DNA of 64,000 nucleotides from contig JADNRY010000176.1 in the NCBI GenBank assembly GCA_015501585.1, positions 1-64,000 on the forward strand. The letters are read 5' to 3'. Source of the DNA: Rhodocollybia butyracea. Taxonomy: Eukaryota; Basidiomycota; Agaricomycetes; Agaricales; Omphalotaceae. The notes under the pieces are model-generated. The model was not told where the DNA came from. It made no database searches and saw only the letters and a list, made by a program, of their open reading frames with translations. Shown one piece after another: positions 59,098-64,000 of this stretch. Position numbers and translations under genes: made by a program. The first letter of the stretch is position 1; every line of letters starts with the position of its first letter.

Positions 59098-60167
59098 ATG
59101 GCGTACTTGGCCTCTTTCATCATAGTGTGTACTGGTAAGTTAGCCTGAGCTAAAGCCTTTCAAAGATTATTTAATTTCTTTCTAAGGTTACATCCACTGT
59201 CAGTCAAGCGTCATCCGAGTCGAGGAAGAAGTTAACTTGGAAAAAATCATCGATGAAGCTATCCCATTGCAGCTGCTTGTGACGGAGGATGCTGGCGCTG
59301 CAGCTACCTCAATTGGTAGTCCTTCTACTGAAACTTCACTTATGTACGCACCCATGTTCCTTGCCCCTACGAGAGAATCATAAACAGTGGCTTGCAGTCT
59401 ACATAGTGGAACAACAGCAGGATTCCAGCAAAATATAGCTGCGGTGGCCTCTGTCACATCTACAATACTTGAGGTTGAGACTCCAGTTCGGGTCTCTGGG
59501 AATACAGCTGCCTCCCCCACACCCCCTACTCTCATTTATGCTGCCTCACTCGTCCCTACACTCATTCGAGGTGCCTCAGTCGCTCCTACACTCATTCAAG
59601 CTGCCTCACTCACATCCTCCAACGTCGGTTCTCCCCCACCTTCTCGCCAACGGTCTAAGGAGTTGGCAAAAGCAATTGGGATCTTAATTGGAGGCGTCCT
59701 CTTATTTTTCCTCGTTTCCCTCATGTGCTACCGCTGGCTGGTTCGGAGACGAGAAAGAAAACATATGAAGAATGCTCAGAAAGTTATCTCCCTGGACTTC
59801 TCTTTGGCATTGCTTGACAGACCTGGTTTATTATGATCTAGCAATCCTCCCAGATACGTTGGCATATCAACAATTCGGCGATTTTCGCGTTCAATACAGG
59901 GTGAGCTTATAGGTAGTTTGTAAGCGCGCGCTTTCAATATGAACACACCATATAGGTATCAGCATGGGTATCAGATCCAAACGATCAGAGCGCGCTAGAG
60001 AACGAAGGGAACAACTTTATGCTACCCGAGAGCCATTAAACATAGGTAACTCTCTCCCCGACTCAATGACACCTCTGGAACAAAAGGTTGCTGAAATCCT
60101 GGAACGGCTGCAAAGAATGGAAGAAGTAGTCCATGATCATCCCCCCGACTATGACTCTCAGGCATGA
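59098..60167 (+). CDS. Single-pass membrane protein, paralogue of the gene at 49201-49925
   Basis: Starts MAYLASFIIVCTG (signal-like) at 59098; an intron ends TTTCTAAG near 59187. Later coding: SLHSGTTAGFQQNIAAVAS, a stalk with three repeats of the type APTLIQAASL (59535-59615), membrane helix IGILIGGVLLFFLVSLMCY, then basic RWLVRRRERKHMKNAQKV, ISTIRRFSRSIQ (about 59870) and final exon IRSKRSERARERREQL to RMEEVVHDHPPDYDSQA, stop 60165-60167. Exon order and the PPDY end match the paralogue. Weak points: the junction near 59343-59390 does not keep frame with the obvious GTACGC donor, and the donor after KVIS (GTAAGT in the paralogue) is GGACTT here, so splicing may be impaired and the gene could be decayed. 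Confidence 0.6.
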
Positions 60168-60930
60168 GATCCCTTTTGTAGAACTATTCCGTACTGTTGG
60201 GGCTCCATAGGCGTGGATGGTGCAGGGGTATCCGCTCCACGGTCATACTGGCAGGTTGAGAGCTCCCTTTCTTCTTTCCTTTCTTACTCTTCTTGCCGAG
60301 TAAGTGTCCGCCACGTCATACCTCGATATTTTACTGTTTTATACCTCCAGTCGTTGTACATAATTCTCGTTGAGGCGTTGAGAGTATGTTATATAAGTTC
60401 AGATTTTGCCATATCGTACTATCCGCGCTCAGCGAACTGGAAAGGAAACTGAAAATGAAACGTACGATGATTCCCTACGCGACGCGGATGCGTGCTCAGC
60501 TGGCCACATCAAAATATATCTGGGATTAGTGCCTCCGTGCACTGTGCAACTGCATGGCTTAAAAAAACTGTCAAAACTGTAGAAGCGGTTGTGGATGTCA
60601 GATGAGTTCACCTGTCCTTTCCACATTTCATCTTATGACATCGTCAACGGGTTATAACGACATTGGTACTACTACCTTGGTCTTAGCTTTAACTTGAATG
60701 GTGCCTTTCGACAGCCTTTATGTAGTGCAACAACTAATCTCCGGTGTTTCAATCCACAGTGTTTAGTATCACGTTAAGTATGGAGGCTATGCTCGCACTA
60801 TTCGTACATTTGCAAGCGCCACGCCTCGCAGAAGTCGTCTGTTTTGTGCACAACTGATACAAGTACATTTTGGATTACATACTTACATTTCTTGTTCGAA
60901 AAACTTCCTTATTCTCATTCGCGACTCATC
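60168..60930. other. Intergenic region
   Basis: Nothing recognised between the membrane-protein gene and the NTF2-like gene. Confidence 0.4.
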
Positions 60931-61572
60931 TCAAAGATGCCTCTCACTGATCTCCACCTCATCGACATGTTCCGGCCCTTTTGTAAACCACCTCTCGTTC
61001 TCCGTAATACGAACATCATTGGCGGACATCATCCGCTTTCGCATGAGACCTGTTTCTCTGTCGAATGTCCAGTCCTTTTGAAAGAGTAATAAGGAAGTAA
61101 GACTCTTGAATGAGCGGAGTACCCTGTGATATCATGCGACGCCAAGGGAGATGACTTACTTCCAGACCATACGTACGGAACCATTGGCCAGATCCATCAG
61201 GTTTTTCGTTCCATTCGTAGAAAAACTACATGGAGCAAGGGGGACAGTGTAAGCATGGCAAAGCAAGCTCATCACAGCAAAATGAGCACGTTCATAACCC
61301 ACCTGAACAGCAATCCTATCATCTTCAAACCCAAACAGCTCCTTCCTCAACACATAAAAATGCTCCCTCTCCCACTTCGCCTTCAGAAATCCTACAATCT
61401 CCTCCCGTCCCTTTAAGAACACATCCCTATTGCGCCAGATGCTATCAGGCGTATAACCAAGTGAAACACGAGCAGGATCGCGGGTGTTCCAGTTCCTCTC
61501 GGCTGCTTTGACTTTTTTTAGGGCTGTTTCGCGAGTGAATGGGGGTAGAATAAGTTCGGCGCCTGAAGACAT
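60931..61572 (-). CDS. NTF2/SnoaL-like protein of the DUF1348 type
   Basis: Three exons (61572-61303, 61225-61160, 61074-60931) join in phase 0 to 159 residues. The protein reads [68 protein letters not shown], then [20 protein letters not shown] and [20 protein letters not shown], ending [11 protein letters not shown]. Length and blocks ([29 protein letters not shown]) match the widespread nuclear transport factor 2-like DUF1348 family of bacteria and fungi. These are single-domain alpha+beta barrels, probably binding a small molecule; the precise role is unknown. No targeting signal. Gene looks intact. Confidence 0.85.
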
Positions 61573-62844
61573 GGGAAGGGAAAAATGAAGAAGTTTTGAG
61601 GAAGGGAAAGTTGGAAAGGCCTATTTATGTATTCGATCGAACTGAGATTAGCAAGCTAGTTACGTCATCAGAGCTTCTGTACCCACCAGGTCCCGAGCAG
61701 CCCGACCGACTAAGTATACGTACTCGAGCTCGACCATCATGCATCATGCATCATGCAAAGGCGTCGGCCCTAGCGCCAGCCATGTATCCGAGTCCAATGA
61801 TCGATGAAGCTTCAAGCTAACTTGAATCCGCCGAAGGCTTCCAGTCAAGTTCCCAGAATAGTAGTGGATGGATTCGTCTTTTATATAAGTAGCTGTGAAT
61901 ACGTTACAAATGAAAGTGTTTTAAAAGAAGCGGAAGAAAACCAGGGATCGAAAGGAGGGAATCGGGAGTACACCGTAAAGATTGGGTATTACGGGGGGTC
62001 GGTCTTGTAGCAAGTAATCTTTAGCGCAAATCAGTTTCACCTGAGAATTTAAAGGACGTCCGTTGCACTTCGACTCGACGTTGTTCTGGAATTGAGATAT
62101 TCATACTGGGATTCAACGATGTCGCGCCTGCCATGTGGTAGTCAAGTTCATGAAATTTGGAATCAAGGATCTAGAGCCCCGAGAGCAACCCGGGAGGAGG
62201 AATAGAAGATAGCCATCGGTGAACCTACAGATACGACAAACACGATATCTTCATCTGAGCCGTTCAATGTCGAACTCTCAGATTTGTTGTCCAATTTGCG
62301 AATTCAAGCCGTCTGGTTCCTGTTAGCAACATTTGTTGCACTATGAGCATATTCATGTCGATCCACTACTATAAAGTTGATTCTTGTACTGTAGCCAGCT
62401 CGTCGTAGTGTTGGGTCGTGACCGCTGAATGGGCTTCCTGAAGTCGTGGTGAAGCTAACGAAAAGCTGTAACGAAGCTGTCCAGAATCCAGATGAGTCAC
62501 GCGCCAGTGAGGCGTTTAACAATACAGCTGGAACTTTTAACAGGAAATTTACCCATATACAGATATCCCGATGCCCCAAGTTTGCAGTAGTATACGTGTG
62601 CCATCGGCCTCTTTTGGTCATAACCATTGATTTGAGTTGCGCTAACCGAATCGCCCCTCTATTAACAGGGCTGCATTCACTATGATTTGCTGTTCAAGTG
62701 ATCCTGTGCACCTACAGGTTTTGCTGAGTGTTCATTGTACATACTAATACACTTTGGTACTAGTCCAACAGCACGACCAATGTATAACTACTTGAGCAAA
62801 TAATCCAGACAGAATGACTTCAGCTAACAAGCTCCCCTCGCTTT
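61573..62844. other. Intergenic region
   Basis: No gene recognised. ATCATGCATCATGCATCATG near 61737 is a short tandem repeat of the 8-9 bp ATGCATC unit. Confidence 0.4.
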
Positions 62845-64000
62845 ATGACAAGCCGAATCCCAGATGTTGTGGAACTTTCCACCAGGCGATACCTTACAGC
62901 AGAGTGGCACCGGAAGCTACAAGAGGAGAATGTCGGACGCCCTGGACGTCTGGAAGAGCTTGAGTCCTGTCGCGTAGTCCGTGTGGATCACTATCGAGCA
63001 TCGACAATTACGAGTGTGCCACACGAGTTTATAGTTATTCATATTCAGGTTCATGCTAATTCCCCTCAACACTGTATCCGACTTGACCGGTACCCAAGCA
63101 ACGGAACATTGCGGAGGCAGTATGAAGTCTCGACAAAAAGAACAGCCTTGTGAGTCCAACTGCTGTATAAGACAAAAGATACTCAATTCACAACTTCAAA
63201 GTACGCAATGGGTACGCAATTTCCAGACCATAACGGGCTGGGGGGTGGGAATGGGGACACCACGACTTTGATTTTTCCAGATATTCTGGAAAATGAAATC
63301 AAAGGAAGATATGAACTTGTTCAAGGGGTCAAGCTATACCCTGAAGAAAAAATGGACGTGATTGACTGCGCCTCTCTGGCCGCCGCAATCACTTATTCAT
63401 CCAGATATTATAGTCTCATCCACTATATGTGCTGGTGGTGGTGCGCTGTTTTCTTTCATACAATTGTCGTCCACTATCGCCTTGAAGATCGGATTCAGAA
63501 AGGACCACTGTTCCGACTTGGCGGGCGACTGATTATTTTTAGAGGAATGCTAGCCTGGAGAATAATACGGTCTGCTTCGGAGTTGTACCTGGTCCCTGAT
63601 GGAAATTACGGCCAAGCAGTCAACGGTGTAAGACCTATCACTATTTCCAAATGTAACTGGACTGTTGGAGTTGAGAGATGGCGGGGTGTTTCCATTTTCA
63701 AAATAAATCATGTGAGTAACCAGGTTAGTCCTGCCAAGGAATAAAACTATAGAAGAACTGAAAATTTCCATAGCCACTTGGAGGCCCAGAAAACAGACTG
63801 ATAGATCATACAGGGATGATTTCAAAGTATAATGAACTTCGGACACAGACTCGAAAAAACATTCAGACACTTACTGCTGCAGAAATGGAAAACCGAAAGA
63901 TACAATTATGGAAGGCAAGAAGAGAAAATCTGTTGCTAAAAAGGAAGTATGAGGAGATCAAGGGCTTGATAATGGAACTCGAATCAAGAAAAGATGTTTT
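62823..64000 (+). pseudogene. Basidiomycete hypothetical protein, N-terminal frameshift, runs off the window
   Basis: At 62814 ATGACTTCAGC opens SANKLPSLYDKPNP; one extra A near 62864 then shifts into another frame, where DVVELSTRRYLTAEWHRK, GRLEELESCRVVRVDHYR and HEFIVIHIQVHANS follow. In basidiomycete relatives the two parts (LYDKPNP-VVEL-YRTAEW) are continuous as I remember them. An ATG at 62845 is in the second frame and could still start a protein. After an intron near 63150-63200 come GDTTTLIFPDILENEIKG, MDVIDCASLAAAITYSSRYY, LIHYMCWWWCAVFFHTIV and, after a further intron near 63713-63770, a coiled coil (LTAAEMENRKIQLWKARREN) up to the window edge. This MSLLDVI-type segment with a Trp/Tyr-rich helix is found in a large agaric family of unknown function. 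The 3' end is outside the window. Confidence 0.5.

Overview
The window looks like nuclear DNA of a mushroom-forming basidiomycete (Agaricomycetes). Genes carry many short introns of about 45-65 nt, confirmed here by frame agreement across splice sites. Gene families point the same way: a class I hydrophobin, a GH45 endoglucanase with a C-terminal CBM1, MYND-finger proteins, a basidiomycete-type seven-TM protein, Ser/Thr-rich single-pass membrane proteins, and a Ngaro-type tyrosine-recombinase retrotransposon. No species can be named, and no rRNA or tRNA gene was recognised. All calls come from reading the sequence by eye; no database search was run.

The left two thirds (about 1-49.2 kb) is transposon-rich, with repeated insertion into exons. 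From the left: a minus-strand gene whose last exons resemble the fungal TET/JBP class of 2-oxoglutarate/Fe(II) dioxygenases (87-5130), broken by a 1.44-kb LTR element with 152-bp LTRs and a GTCTG target duplication (1318-2760). Next is a PIF/Harbinger pair: an intact 430-aa DDE transposase (9208-10562, minus) beside a decayed Myb-like partner (7181-9181, plus). Then comes a minus-strand gene with a Tudor/chromo-like module (from 11187), split by a 6.84-kb non-coding LTR retroelement (12629-19471) whose 1075-bp LTRs differ at about two positions. Then a MITE-like element (21464-22045), AT-rich DNA and a truncated hydrophobin (24436-24777).

From 29.7 to 41.1 kb there is a seven-TM gene with one in-frame TGA (29716-31317), and a membrane-protein gene (31874-40323, minus) split by a nested insertion: a 1.8-kb TIR-like element that itself holds a 5165-bp Ngaro retrotransposon with textbook A1-ORFs-B1-A2-B2 split direct repeats (32483-37647).

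The most remarkable feature is a 7.94-kb Mutator-like element (41256-49191) with 9-bp target duplications (GTGTAATAC). Eight exons join without a stop into a predicted 1781-aa protein: WRKY/GCM1-like zinc finger, MULE transposase core, USP-like cysteine protease, PHD finger, Tudor/chromo-like module and basic tail. Both ends of the element are packed with TTGACT/TGACTC motifs, which match the W-box core recognised by WRKY-type fingers. The element sits in an exon of a single-pass membrane-protein gene; a paralogue of that gene lies at 59098-60167.

The right third (about 50-64 kb) is ordinary host sequence: GH45-CBM1 endoglucanase (51525-52726), a tandem pair of MYND-finger genes (first copy frameshifted, second intact), a compact beta-carbonic anhydrase (56727-57465, minus), the membrane-protein paralogue, an NTF2/SnoaL-like DUF1348-type protein (60931-61572, minus), and a basidiomycete-type hypothetical gene running off the right edge.
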